DNA from: an uncultured Marvinbryantia sp.
GTDB lineage: Bacteria > Bacillota > Clostridia > Lachnospirales > Lachnospiraceae
Direction of reading: 5' to 3'
NCBI RefSeq assembly: GCF_905201705.1
Contig: NZ_CAJKOX010000004.1
Location: 1-64,000, forward strand
DNA: 64,000 nucleotides
The notes under the pieces were generated by a model. The model saw only the letters and a list, made by a program, of their open reading frames with translations, was not told the origin of the DNA and ran no database searches. This document shows positions 8,735-16,510 of this stretch, piece by piece (position 1 is the stretch's first letter; each line of letters starts with the position of its first letter). The position numbers and the translations under genes were made by a program.

Positions 8735-8876
8735 CATCCGTTATCTTCTGCCGTCCCTTCCCATCCGCTCTTCTGCATACCTACTCTCTTCTGCCGTTCT
8801 TCCCATCCGCTTTTCTACATATCCGTTGTCTTCTTCTGTTCTTCCCATCCGTTTTTCTGCATATCCGTCAGCTTCT
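8735..8876. repeat. 42-bp tandem repeat, about three copies
   Basis: CCCATCCG occurs at 8760, 8802 and 8844, exactly 42 bp apart, within longer degenerate units made of TCTTCTGYYGTTCTT and CTGCATATCCG blocks. The array begins at the permease stop codon and fills most of the gap to the dehydrogenase gene. The unit is 14 codons long, but no supported gene reads through it. Confidence 0.9.
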
Positions 8877-9560
8877 GCTGCTCCTGCGCATATTTTTTTC
8901 AATTCTGCGGATGACGCAGGACAGGGAAAAGGTGATGATAAAATAAATCACAGCAACAATAAGTAACGGTTCCATCGGACGGAAGCTGATGCCCCGGATT
9001 GTATCCGCCGCATACATCAGTTCTGCAATACCTATCACAGAAACCTGTGAAGACGTTTTAATCACCGTCACAAATTCATTCGCAAGCGCCGGAATAATAT
9101 TTTTTATCGCCTGCGGCAAAATCACATACCACATGCGTCTCCTTCCATTCAGACCGAGCGCCATTGCGCCCTCCGTCTGTCCGATATCAATCGATTGGAT
9201 ACCACTTCGTACAATCTCGCAGATATACGCTGTCGAGTTGACACTTAACGCAACCGTTCCGGAAAGGAGTCGTGAAATGTCCACGCCGCCAAACATAATA
9301 GAAGGAATTTCTATCCCTATCATCGGCAAACCGTAATACACAATAAAAATCTGTACCAGTACGGGTGTACCGCGTATGAATTCCACATAAGCTGCCGCAA
9401 TCGACCGCAAAACAGGGGATTTGCTGATACGCATAAATGCCATCAGCGTTCCGCAAATCAGACCGAGGATAATCGTCATGACGGAAATCAAAAGTGTAAT
9501 TTTGGTACCATTCCAGAGCAAAACTCTGTATGTTGATAAAATACGTAAAATCTGTGCCAT
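8868..9560 (-). CDS. polar amino acid ABC transporter permease
   Basis: The 230-residue His/Glu/Gln/Arg-type permease has several membrane spans and the family EAA loop, seen as EGAMALGLNGRRRMWYVILP near 138-157. N-terminal IRGTPVLVQIFIVYYGLP is the standard cytoplasmic signature. It should pair with itself as the channel, with the ATPase encoded 14 bases upstream as motor. AGGAGG precedes the ATG. Its stop codon is the edge of the 42-bp tandem array. Confidence 0.94.
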   Translation of the reverse strand: MAQILRILSTYRVLLWNGTKITLLISVMTIILGLICGTLMAFMRISKSPVLRSIAAAYVEFIRGTPVLVQIFIVYYGLPMIGIEIPSIMFGGVDISRLLSGTVALSVNSTAYICEIVRSGIQSIDIGQTEGAMALGLNGRRRMWYVILPQAIKNIIPALANEFVTVIKTSSQVSVIGIAELMYAADTIRGISFRPMEPLLIVAVIYFIITFSLSCVIRRIEKNMRRSSRS

Positions 9561-9573
9561 CCTGCTCCCTCCT

Positions 9574-10308
9574 TTACAGCATCTTTTTCAAAAACGCCTG
9601 TACCCTTTCGTTCTGCGTTTCCTCAAACACCTGCTGCGGGGTTCCTTTTTCCATGATTATTCCCTCGTCCATAAAGACCACGCGGTCCGCGACCTCCCTG
9701 GCAAATCCCATTTCATGTGTGACAACAACCATCGTCATACCCGTCCTGGCAAGCTCCTGCATGGTACTTAATACTTCCCCGACCATCTCCGGGTCAAGCG
9801 CGGAGGTCGGTTCATCAAAAAGAAGGATCTCCGGCTCCATTGCCAGCGCCCGCGCAATGGCAATACGCTGCTTCTGCCCGCCCGACAGCATTTCCGGATA
9901 CACATCCTTCTTATCCTCCAGCCCGACCTTTTTCAAAAGCTCCAGCGCCTTCTTTTCCATCAGATCCTTCGGCTGTTTCTTTACCTTTACCGGGGACAGC
10001 AGAATATTTTTCATCACCGTCATATGAGGAAACAAATTAAAATGCTGAAAAACCATTCCCACCTTCTGTCTGAGCAGGTCATAGTCCACACGCCGGTCCG
10101 TGATACACTGTTCCTTAAACCAGATTTCTCCTCCGCTCACCTTCTCAATCGCATTCATGCATCGCAGAAGCGTGCTCTTTCCGGAACCGGAAGGACCGAT
10201 GACAGCCACCACCTCTCCCGGCATAATGTCCAGATTGATTTTTTTCAGAACCTGCAGGGAGCCATAATTTTTTGATACATCCTTTATTCTGATTACCGGA
10301 TTTTTCAT
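9574..10308 (-). CDS. polar amino acid ABC transporter ATPase (GlnQ-type)
   Basis: This 244-residue ATPase is complete: Walker A GPSGSGKST, Q-loop VFQHFNLFPH, signature LSGGQKQRIAIARAL, Walker B ILLFDEPTSALDPE, and switch histidine in VVTHEMGFA. It drives uptake with the adjacent permease and the binding protein at 6612. GGAGG lies before the ATG, and the gene follows the cytidylate-kinase-like gene by about 20 bases. Confidence 0.95.
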   Translation of the reverse strand: MKNPVIRIKDVSKNYGSLQVLKKINLDIMPGEVVAVIGPSGSGKSTLLRCMNAIEKVSGGEIWFKEQCITDRRVDYDLLRQKVGMVFQHFNLFPHMTVMKNILLSPVKVKKQPKDLMEKKALELLKKVGLEDKKDVYPEMLSGGQKQRIAIARALAMEPEILLFDEPTSALDPEMVGEVLSTMQELARTGMTMVVVTHEMGFAREVADRVVFMDEGIIMEKGTPQQVFEETQNERVQAFLKKML

Positions 10309-10329
10309 AACCGTTCCTCCTCGCTCTTC

Positions 10330-10929
10330 TCACGGTGTGCAGAAGTGCTCTTCCACAAAGCTTTTCAGAAGCTTTACCGTTCCCTCTGTGCCAAGCACAC
10401 TGCTATCTATCATAATGTTTTTGTAACGATAGTCTCCGGGCAGATATCCGGCATAGGCTTTGTGATAGCGTTCCCTTGCCTTATCCACCTCCAGAATCAT
10501 TTTCTTCGCCTCATCCGGCTGCAGGTGAAATTCTTTGAGACATGTTTCATATCGTTTTTCGTAAGGCGCGTAAATAAAAACATGTATGCAGTTCGGATAT
10601 TCCTGCAGAATACTATCCGCGCATCTTCCCACAATGACGCATGGTCCCTCCTCCGCGAGCTCCCGGATAATCTTCCTCTGCGTGCGGAAAATGGTATCCT
10701 GCGTATCCGTCGTCCCCATTCCCAGGGGATATTTCATGCGGAAAAATCTCCCCTGGACGGCTTCCTCCAGCTCTCCGATTACAGAAAGCGGAACACCGAG
10801 CTTCTTGGCCGTCATATCCACAATGTCTCTGTCATAATATGCGACACCAAGAGCCTCCGCCAGTTTTTTTGCAATCGGTCTTCCAAGGCTTCCAAACTGC
10901 CTTGTCACAGTGATAATGTAGTTGTTCAC
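10330..10929 (-). CDS. cytidylate-kinase-like family protein
   Basis: The 199-residue protein belongs to the cytidylate-kinase-like P-loop group (AAA_26-type). It opens IITVTRQFGSLGRPIAKKLAE, where true CMP kinases have a GKS/GKT loop; here the loop is GSLGR with no lysine. YYDRDIVDMTA and the VGRCADSIL strand are also typical. It starts at GTG, with a GGGGGCGG ribosome site nine bases away. Its place inside an amino-acid uptake and catabolism cluster is unexplained. A regulatory or phosphotransfer role is possible but not shown. Confidence 0.82.
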   Translation of the reverse strand: MNNYIITVTRQFGSLGRPIAKKLAEALGVAYYDRDIVDMTAKKLGVPLSVIGELEEAVQGRFFRMKYPLGMGTTDTQDTIFRTQRKIIRELAEEGPCVIVGRCADSILQEYPNCIHVFIYAPYEKRYETCLKEFHLQPDEAKKMILEVDKARERYHKAYAGYLPGDYRYKNIMIDSSVLGTEGTVKLLKSFVEEHFCTP

Positions 10930-10947
10930 GCTTTCCGCCCCCTTTAT

Positions 10948-11940
10948 TTATGAAACCGGCATCCGCCACAACGGCAATGTGGAACAATGGATTCCACCGC
11001 CCAGTCTGTTAATTTCCGAAATATCAACCGGTATCGTTTCTACTCCTGCCTTTTCCAGATTCTTTCTGGTTTTCACACCGGAAGCGGAAAACAATACCTT
11101 TCCCGGCTCAAGCGCAAGGCAGTTGCTCGTCAGCATCGGATCCTCCATGTCCGTTTCAATAAGCTGGTATCCCCTTTCCTTCAGCATCTTCAGAAACCAG
11201 TGCGGCAGAATAAAGGTGCTCACCAGTATCTTATCTTTATCAACAGGCAGGAAAGCCTCATCCAGATGAATATAATACGCCGGCATGTCCACAACAATCA
11301 GCTCAATATCCTGATAAGACAACAGCGTGCGCAGCTGCTCAATACCTGCATCATTAATCCGTACCGAGCGTCCGACGATTGCCGTATGCGCATCGAGCAT
11401 GGAGAAGGAACCTCCCTCCACCGTGCCCCTGCCCTGGATTGCCCCGATAATCGGGATTCCCTGCTCCGCCATAAATTTTTGTGTGATGCAGGTATCTCCC
11501 TGATGGAAGTACATCGCAAATCTTGTGAGAACAACACCCTTTGGCAGCATCAGCGCAACGTCTCTGGTAAACGTGAGGTTTGTCCAGTAATAAGAGGGAT
11601 CTTCCAGATAAAAAATCTCTGTTCCGTTGTTTCTGAGGATTTCTGCCATCCGGTCATGCTGCTCCTGCATCAGACCGATATCCGGAAGTTTATGTGACTT
11701 AAAGTAATTGCGGATTCTTTTTCCGTCCCTGCTTTTTAAAATTCTGGCTCCCGCCTCTTCTTCATAAGAGCCTTCTGCAAGCTGTTTTAATTCTTCTCCT
11801 GGACGATGTATCAGAATCTTCCGGATTTTGCCCACAGAGTTATCCACTCCAAATTCATTACCCCAGATCTCCCCGTATACCTCCGAAGTAAACATATTGT
11901 CAATTCTGCTCCTATCCATATACATCTGTAAGGTTGCCAT
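10948..11940 (-). CDS. arginine-deiminase-fold enzyme (amidinotransferase superfamily)
   Basis: The 330-residue protein has the guanidine-modifying superfamily active site: D127 (FTRDVAL), E175 (VEGGSF), H225 and D227 (IHLDEAF) and nucleophile C319 (GGGIHCSTLPLWR). Such enzymes hydrolyse arginine, dimethylarginine or agmatine-like guanidines, or transfer amidino groups. The frame is open further upstream, but the start at MATLQM is chosen: it lies four bases past the aminotransferase stop with a GGGGAG site upstream. Between an aminotransferase and an amino acid ABC system, it is best read as a catabolic deiminase/dihydrolase. The exact substrate is open. Confidence 0.9.
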   Translation of the reverse strand: MATLQMYMDRSRIDNMFTSEVYGEIWGNEFGVDNSVGKIRKILIHRPGEELKQLAEGSYEEEAGARILKSRDGKRIRNYFKSHKLPDIGLMQEQHDRMAEILRNNGTEIFYLEDPSYYWTNLTFTRDVALMLPKGVVLTRFAMYFHQGDTCITQKFMAEQGIPIIGAIQGRGTVEGGSFSMLDAHTAIVGRSVRINDAGIEQLRTLLSYQDIELIVVDMPAYYIHLDEAFLPVDKDKILVSTFILPHWFLKMLKERGYQLIETDMEDPMLTSNCLALEPGKVLFSASGVKTRKNLEKAGVETIPVDISEINRLGGGIHCSTLPLWRMPVS

Positions 11941-11944
11941 CTTC

Positions 11945-13231
11945 CTATCTCCCCTCTTCCTGCAAAATTTCATCCACCACAGTAACTGCAAAATCAATTT
12001 CCTCTTTTTTCACAATAAGCGGCGGGATAAAACGGACAACATTATGGTCCGCCCCGCAGGTCAGAAGCACCAGATTCCGTTCCAGCGCTTTTGACTGAAT
12101 TTTGGCAGTCAGCGCCGCATCCGGCTTTTGAGGACGTGTCACCAGCTCCATAGCCACCATAAGCCCCGCTCCGCGCACATCCCCGATTGCCTCCGGATGC
12201 TTTTTCTGAAGCGCCTGCAGTTTTTCCAGAAAATACGCTCCCATTTTCCGGCAGTTTTCCAGCAGATGCTCCTCCTCTATTATCTTCAGTGTTTCCAGAC
12301 CGGCACGACAGGCAAGCGGATTGCCGCCAAAGGTTCCACCATGTGCTCCGGCAGGCCATTTATCCATAATCTCTTTTCTGGCAATAATTGCCGAAAGCGG
12401 AATCCCGCCGCCAAGCGCCTTGGCAGAGGTCAGGATGTCCGGCTTTACGCCAAAGGTCTGATATGCATACAGTTCCCCGGTTCTTCCAATACCGGTCTGC
12501 ACCTCATCGAAAATCAGCAGAATACCGTATTTATCACATATTGCCCGCAGCCCCTCAAGGAATGCTTTTTCCGGAACAATATATCCGCCCTCTCCCTGCA
12601 CTGGTTCCACAATGATCGCCGCCACACATTCCGGAGCTATCATTTTCTGGAAAATCTGTTCAAACTGTCCCAGACATTCCATGTGACATTTTCCTTTTTT
12701 CTGTCCGAACGGACAACGGTAACAGTTCGCATAATCCGCCCAGTAAACTGCCGGAAGCAGCGGTTCGTAATATTTCCGGTACGCCGCATTGGAACCGGTA
12801 ATGGATACTGCCGCCAGCGTGCGTCCGTGAAAGGAATTCCGGAAGCTGATAATCCCCGGTCTTTTTGTGACATATTTCGCCAGCTTGATTGCCCCCTCAT
12901 TTGCTTCCGCACCGGAATTGCTGAAATATACCTTTGTGTCACCGCCGGTCAGCTCCACCAGCTTTTCCGCCAGTGCAACGTAAGATTCATAATACACGAC
13001 GTTATGCCCCACATGTATCATATTGTCCAGTTCGTCTTTAATCGCTGCAACTACCCGTTCATTGCGGCATCCGATGTTGTTCACGGCAACTCCGCTTGCA
13101 AAGTCCAGAAGCCGTCTCCCGTCCTCTGTATACAGATATGCTCCCTCAGAGCCTGTTACCCCCAGCGTCGTCGCACGTTTTGCAACGGCAGGCATTACCT
13201 CCATACATCTCTCATACATGCTCTTCATCAT
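11945..13231 (-). CDS. class III PLP aminotransferase (ornithine/acetylornithine/GABA type)
   Basis: This 428-residue omega-aminotransferase has YFSNSGAEANE (102-112), SFHGRT, D242 in IFDEVQTGIGRTG and PLP lysine K271 in TSAKALGGG. An insert at 167-190 holds four cysteines (C170, C173, C182, C186; CYRCP...CHMEC), as seen in a subgroup of 4-aminobutyrate-type enzymes. It would convert an omega-amino acid such as ornithine to the semialdehyde. It is followed at four bases by the deiminase-fold gene, so translation is likely coupled. Confidence 0.92.
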   Translation of the reverse strand: MMKSMYERCMEVMPAVAKRATTLGVTGSEGAYLYTEDGRRLLDFASGVAVNNIGCRNERVVAAIKDELDNMIHVGHNVVYYESYVALAEKLVELTGGDTKVYFSNSGAEANEGAIKLAKYVTKRPGIISFRNSFHGRTLAAVSITGSNAAYRKYYEPLLPAVYWADYANCYRCPFGQKKGKCHMECLGQFEQIFQKMIAPECVAAIIVEPVQGEGGYIVPEKAFLEGLRAICDKYGILLIFDEVQTGIGRTGELYAYQTFGVKPDILTSAKALGGGIPLSAIIARKEIMDKWPAGAHGGTFGGNPLACRAGLETLKIIEEEHLLENCRKMGAYFLEKLQALQKKHPEAIGDVRGAGLMVAMELVTRPQKPDAALTAKIQSKALERNLVLLTCGADHNVVRFIPPLIVKKEEIDFAVTVVDEILQEEGR

Positions 13232-13257
13232 TCCGTCCCCGCTTTCTGCGCTTACCC

Positions 13258-13382
13258 TTTCGCCTTATCTTCTGCGTTTCTTTATTCTTTATCTTCTACG
13301 TTTTTCTCTGCTCTTCTTTATGCCTTATCTCCTGCGTTTTTCTCTGTTTGCTTTCCGCTTTTCCTTCTGCGTTTTTCTGCGA
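13258..13382. repeat. degenerate pyrimidine-rich tandem repeat
   Basis: Blocks of TTATCTTCTGCGTTTTTCTC type recur four to five times with variable spacing (about 25-40 bp). They lie just upstream of the aminotransferase start, between it and the 19-bp array. No gene is supported here. Confidence 0.6.
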
Positions 13383-13407
13383 TAATTTACTTTTTATTTC
13401 TGCCCAG

Positions 13408-13464
13408 CTTTAACCCGATATCATTGCTTTAACCCGCTATCATTACTTTAACCCGATATCATTG
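13408..13464. repeat. 19-bp tandem repeat, three copies
   Basis: CTTTAACCCGATATCATTG-type units start at 13408, 13427 and 13446, directly abutting and nearly identical. The array ends two bases before the M20 stop codon, so on the minus strand it is the first sequence after that gene. Confidence 0.92.
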
Positions 13465-13466
13465 CT

Positions 13467-15095
13467 TTACTTCAGATAATATGTAATTGTTTTCCAGATT
13501 AGTGTCGGTAAAGTCTCAAAAGTATATGGAACATGTACACGTTCTGTCCATTTATGCGCATCTTTCCCGTAGCATCCATAATTTACTGCCGGAATATTCA
13601 GCCTTTTCATCTGAGCAAGCGGCAGCGGATACAGACTTTCCATTCCGGGAAAATTATCCAGAAGCAGTTTCAGTGATTCCTCCGTATCGTCAATTTTCAG
13701 ATAGCTGCTGTCAGAAAGACTTGGGAAAAATTTCATGAACCGGAATTCCTCCCCAGTTTCCTGCGTTACTTCCTTTGCAATTCCCATAATCTGACTGATG
13801 AGCGCCTCATCTTTCCCCTGCAATGTGTTGTGCGGACAATACGGAGCCGCAAAATATAACACAATAATTGGATGCGTTATTTTGGCGGTATGCAGCAGAT
13901 AGCGTATCACATGAATGGGAATTTCCCGTTTATCTGTCCCCTTCTGCAGCTCCCGTGTCAGTATCCTGTCAATCTCCTCATCGTCTGCCCCCAGCTTCTT
14001 TGCCCTCTGGTACAGCCCGTCATAGGTGCAGACATCACAGTGATATTTGTAGTCACTGTGCCGCTGACCGTTCCGTGCACAAAATCTCCGGCTCATATCA
14101 TTGATGTTCTGTAACATATCTCTCATTGTTTCATCTGCCGCCGCCAGCAGTTTTGACAGAATCTCTTCCATCGAGCTGTTATGCACAAAATAATTAAAAT
14201 AAACAAATGCTTCTGACGGTGTCTGCACATTGTACCAGGGCTTCAGGTCCTTCATCTTCAGTACCGACGGCGGATAGGCATACTCTCCGGCATATTCATC
14301 GGAAAAATCACAGTTCAGAGAAATTTTTTCCGTCAGCTTTGCCGCAAGCATAGCGGCGTCAAATCCTTCAAAGCACTGCCCCACATGCGTTTCCTTTCCC
14401 TGTATATAGAAACAGGGCAGCAGCTTTCCGACTACTCCTGTATAAATCGTCTTCGCCGTATCCCCCGGAAACAGCGGACAAATAAAATCATTGTTGACAG
14501 CCATCAGATAGTTAAGATGGTAACGGTTCTTTAGTTCTTCCAGAATGTCCAGCCCCTCAATAATGCCGGTGTGAAGATTTTCCTCGACAGGATTCAGAGA
14601 AAGAAGAATATTTCCCCGCAGCTCCTCCGGATGCTCACTGGCGGTCTTCAGAATACTGAGAAACACCGCATCCCCGCTTTTCATATCGCAGGCGCCCCGC
14701 CCGAACATATACTCTCCGGATTCCAGGTCCTTTCGCACCTCTTCCGGAAGGTCCTCCAGCCTGCCAAGCGCCTCCTTCAGCTCATCCGGACTGCACGCCA
14801 GCGGTTTCAGTCCCTTATATTCCTCAATTCCAACCGTGTCGGTATGTCCATGAAAAATCAGGGTGTCTCCGCACGTATCCTTTTCGCCGATCAGCAGCGC
14901 GCAGACATTGCGCCGATGGAGCGCATCGTTTTTCAGTTCTCTTACAACGACCTGTTCCGGATGCTTTTGAAAATATGGAATCTGCCTCAGATACTGTTCC
15001 AGGAACATTCCAATCTGCTGCTCCCCTTCTGTAGAATTAATACTGCATATACGAACGAGCTGTTTTGTCAAATCCACCATTTCCTGATTAATCAC
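13467..15095 (-). CDS. RocB-like M20 family metallohydrolase
   Basis: The 542-residue protein matches the long RocB branch of M20 peptidases rather than short dipeptidases. Zinc-site motifs are visible: FHGHTDTVG, GRGACDMKSG, LNPVEENLHTG. RocB of Bacillus subtilis belongs to the arginine/ornithine utilisation regulon, though its reaction is not well defined. It starts at GTG with a GGGAGGG site eight bases upstream. It is first in the minus-strand cluster, behind a 264-nt leader, and faces the GntR regulator gene. Hydrolysis of an acylated or peptide-bound amino acid is the likely role. Confidence 0.88.
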   Translation of the reverse strand: MINQEMVDLTKQLVRICSINSTEGEQQIGMFLEQYLRQIPYFQKHPEQVVVRELKNDALHRRNVCALLIGEKDTCGDTLIFHGHTDTVGIEEYKGLKPLACSPDELKEALGRLEDLPEEVRKDLESGEYMFGRGACDMKSGDAVFLSILKTASEHPEELRGNILLSLNPVEENLHTGIIEGLDILEELKNRYHLNYLMAVNNDFICPLFPGDTAKTIYTGVVGKLLPCFYIQGKETHVGQCFEGFDAAMLAAKLTEKISLNCDFSDEYAGEYAYPPSVLKMKDLKPWYNVQTPSEAFVYFNYFVHNSSMEEILSKLLAAADETMRDMLQNINDMSRRFCARNGQRHSDYKYHCDVCTYDGLYQRAKKLGADDEEIDRILTRELQKGTDKREIPIHVIRYLLHTAKITHPIIVLYFAAPYCPHNTLQGKDEALISQIMGIAKEVTQETGEEFRFMKFFPSLSDSSYLKIDDTEESLKLLLDNFPGMESLYPLPLAQMKRLNIPAVNYGCYGKDAHKWTERVHVPYTFETLPTLIWKTITYYLK

Positions 15096-15358
15096 AATAT
15101 TCCCTCCCCTTCTCAGATAGAAATCTGTCCTGGTACAACAAAATCATTTTGAAATTAAAAGCACCCGGCTATGATGTCTGCGGATTTTTCTGTGAAGCCT
15201 GCAGGAGCTGCCACCGGCAACTCCTTTCAGATACACGGCAACGAAAAGAGGCTATTGCTTTTGCAACAGCCCCTTTGCCATACTGGTATTTCTCTTTTTC
15301 AATTGGGTTTACGCCCTCCGGTATCCTCTCCGGCTTTTGCGTTATCCCTCTGTCTTTT
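15096..15358 (-). promoter_or_regulatory. long leader with terminator-like hairpin before the RocB-like gene
   Basis: Transcripts from the promoter at 15366-15393 would carry about 264 nt before the first gene. Near the middle, GGCTGTTGC-AAAA-GCAATAGCC (15250-15271 on the minus strand) is followed by TCTTTT, a terminator-like hairpin. A second hairpin, GGAG-TGCC type, at 15204-15224 comes next. This could be an attenuator. The same two-hairpin element recurs after hsp20. Confidence 0.5.
15198..15271. repeat. two-hairpin intergenic element, copy 1
   Basis: This copy contains CCTGCAGGAGCTGCCAC, hairpin GGAG-C-TGCC/GGCA-A-CTCC (15204-15224), a conserved linker ending GGCAACG, and hairpin GGCTATTGC/GCAACAGCC (15250-15271). 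Copy 2 at 27524-27604 shares hairpin 1 and the linker, while hairpin 2 differs in sequence but keeps its pairing. Confidence 0.7.
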
Positions 15359-15370
15359 GGTATACATTTT
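15359..15370. promoter_or_regulatory. candidate GntR operator at the cluster promoter
   Basis: GGTATACATTTT contains the same GTATAC core and ATTTT arm as the perfect palindrome at 15451. It overlaps the -10 box and start region of the minus-strand promoter, where a bound repressor would block transcription. Confidence 0.5.
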
Positions 15371-15393
15371 ACACTGCTTTTTTGAATTGTCAA
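15366..15393 (-). promoter_or_regulatory. predicted promoter of the amino-acid cluster
   Basis: On the minus strand TTGACA (15393-15388) is followed after 16 bases by TAAAAT (15371-15366). Transcription would begin near 15359. Confidence 0.6.
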
Positions 15394-15415
15394 TACCCAA
15401 TTTCTAATTTTTTTC

Positions 15416-15444
15416 TTGATTTTTCGCATTTTACATATTAAAAT
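15416..15444 (+). promoter_or_regulatory. predicted promoter of the GntR gene
   Basis: TTGATT (15416-15421), 17-base spacer, TAAAAT (15439-15444). The start point would fall at the edge of the palindrome at 15451-15468, consistent with autoregulation. Confidence 0.55.
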
Positions 15445-15450
15445 AATTTT

Positions 15451-15468
15451 AAAAATGTATACATTTTT
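15451..15468. promoter_or_regulatory. 18-bp perfect palindrome, candidate GntR/FCD operator
   Basis: AAAAATGTATACATTTTT is a perfect 18-bp palindrome between the gntR -10 box and its ribosome site. FCD-type GntR regulators commonly bind short palindromes with a GTATAC-like core. A related half-conserved site lies at the divergent promoter. Confidence 0.65.
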
Positions 15469-15488
15469 GGAGGATTGGAGGAAAGACC

Positions 15489-16163
15489 ATGAAAACGCCT
15501 ACGAAAACAGGAAAAAAAGCTGCCAGCACTGTCACCTTAAAAGAGCAGGCGTACCAGGCGATCCGGGAACAGATTCTGAAAAACCATCTGCCTTCCGGCA
15601 CACCGCTCACGGAGGAACAGCTCAGTGCGGCGCTGAATATCAGCCGTACTCCTATCCGCGCCGCACTGCAGAAGCTGACCTATGAAAAGCTGACCATCCA
15701 GGATGCGACCGGACATATTTTTGTTTCCACAATTACCAGAAAAGATGTGGAAAATCTCACCGTGCTCCGCGCCCGGATCGAACCGCTAGCAATCGAGCTG
15801 GCGTCCTTTCCCATAGACGCCGAAAAAATTGAATTGCTGAAAAAAGACTGCTCTGTACAGTCTGCCCTGGTGGAAGAACACCCGGAGGATGACTACCGCT
15901 ACGCCATACTGGATACGCAGTTTCACACGGATATCGCAGCATTATGTGACAATTCCATTCTGGCGGACACTTTTAATTATCTGGCGCCAACCGTCATCCG
16001 CGTCCACATTCTTACCGGAACACTGAATCCGTATAAGGAAACTGCCATCGAAGAACACCTGGAGCTTATTCATTATCTGGAACGCGGAAAAAAAGATTTC
16101 GCCATGCTTGCATTAAAAGAACACGTTATGCAGGTGGGCAACCGGATTATGACCAGCTTATAG
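15489..16163 (+). CDS. GntR-family regulator, FCD type
   Basis: This 224-residue regulator has an N-terminal winged helix (about 15-80) with AYQAIREQIL, LTEEQLSAALNISRTPIRAAL and a C-terminal FCD ligand domain (about 85-215) with LRARIEPLAIELA and DTQFHTDIAAL supplying likely metal ligands. Such proteins repress catabolic operons and release DNA on binding an organic or amino acid. It is divergent from the nine-gene amino-acid cluster, with shared palindromes in between, so that cluster is its most likely target. GGAGG lies seven bases before the ATG. Confidence 0.93.
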   Translation: MKTPTKTGKKAASTVTLKEQAYQAIREQILKNHLPSGTPLTEEQLSAALNISRTPIRAALQKLTYEKLTIQDATGHIFVSTITRKDVENLTVLRARIEPLAIELASFPIDAEKIELLKKDCSVQSALVEEHPEDDYRYAILDTQFHTDIAALCDNSILADTFNYLAPTVIRVHILTGTLNPYKETAIEEHLELIHYLERGKKDFAMLALKEHVMQVGNRIMTSL

Positions 16164-16210
16164 TCACAAATTGCAACCGTTTACAGATATCATCTGAGAT
16201 ACATCACGCT

Positions 16211-16305
16211 CTGTTCTTCCGTTACTGTTTACTCCGTTCACAGCAGCCTTCGCAAATCCATTTAAAATTCGCTTCGCGAATGGGATTTGCTCACACTTGA
16301 ATCAC
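16211..16305 (+). repeat. palindrome-rich dispersed element, copy 1
   Basis: About 95 bp closely matching 59003-59104. It holds GTTACTGT and CACAGC segments, then nested arms GCAAATCC/GGATTTGC around ATTCGC/GCGAAT. No coding capacity is seen. It lies between the GntR gene and the decoy start array. Confidence 0.85.
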
Positions 16306-16370
16306 CATCGGGCGATATTTGACCAATCAGTCCGTATACGCTATAATAGGACTGTATTTCATACTGCTTT

Positions 16371-16510
16371 GAACACAAATCCTAAGCTACATGGAAAACA
16401 ATATGGAACACAAATCCTAAGCTACGCAGGAAATGATATGGAACACAAATTTTAAGCTGCGCAAGGAAATGATATAGAACACAAATTTTAAGCTGCGGGG
16501 AAATGATATG
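16371..16510 (+). repeat. ~35-bp tandem array of duplicated start regions
   Basis: GAACACAAAT starts at 16371, 16406, 16441 and 16477, and the variant GAACAGAAAT at 16511 is the real gene start. Units at 16404 and 16439 read ATGGAACACAAA plus one codon plus TAA, a five-codon mini-ORF whose first two codons match the downstream gene. A GGAAATGAT segment precedes most copies. The unit at 16477 has ATA instead of ATG. Confidence 0.9.

Noticed and set aside
8037..8966. Long plus-strand frame over the dehydrogenase and 42-bp array
   Set aside because: It is antisense to a clear dehydrogenase gene and is extended by the repeat.
13408..13464. Possible CRISPR
   Set aside because: The units abut with no spacers and are only 19 bp.
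16371..16510. Possible CRISPR or promoter array
   Set aside because: Units have no unique spacers and are clear duplications of the downstream start region.
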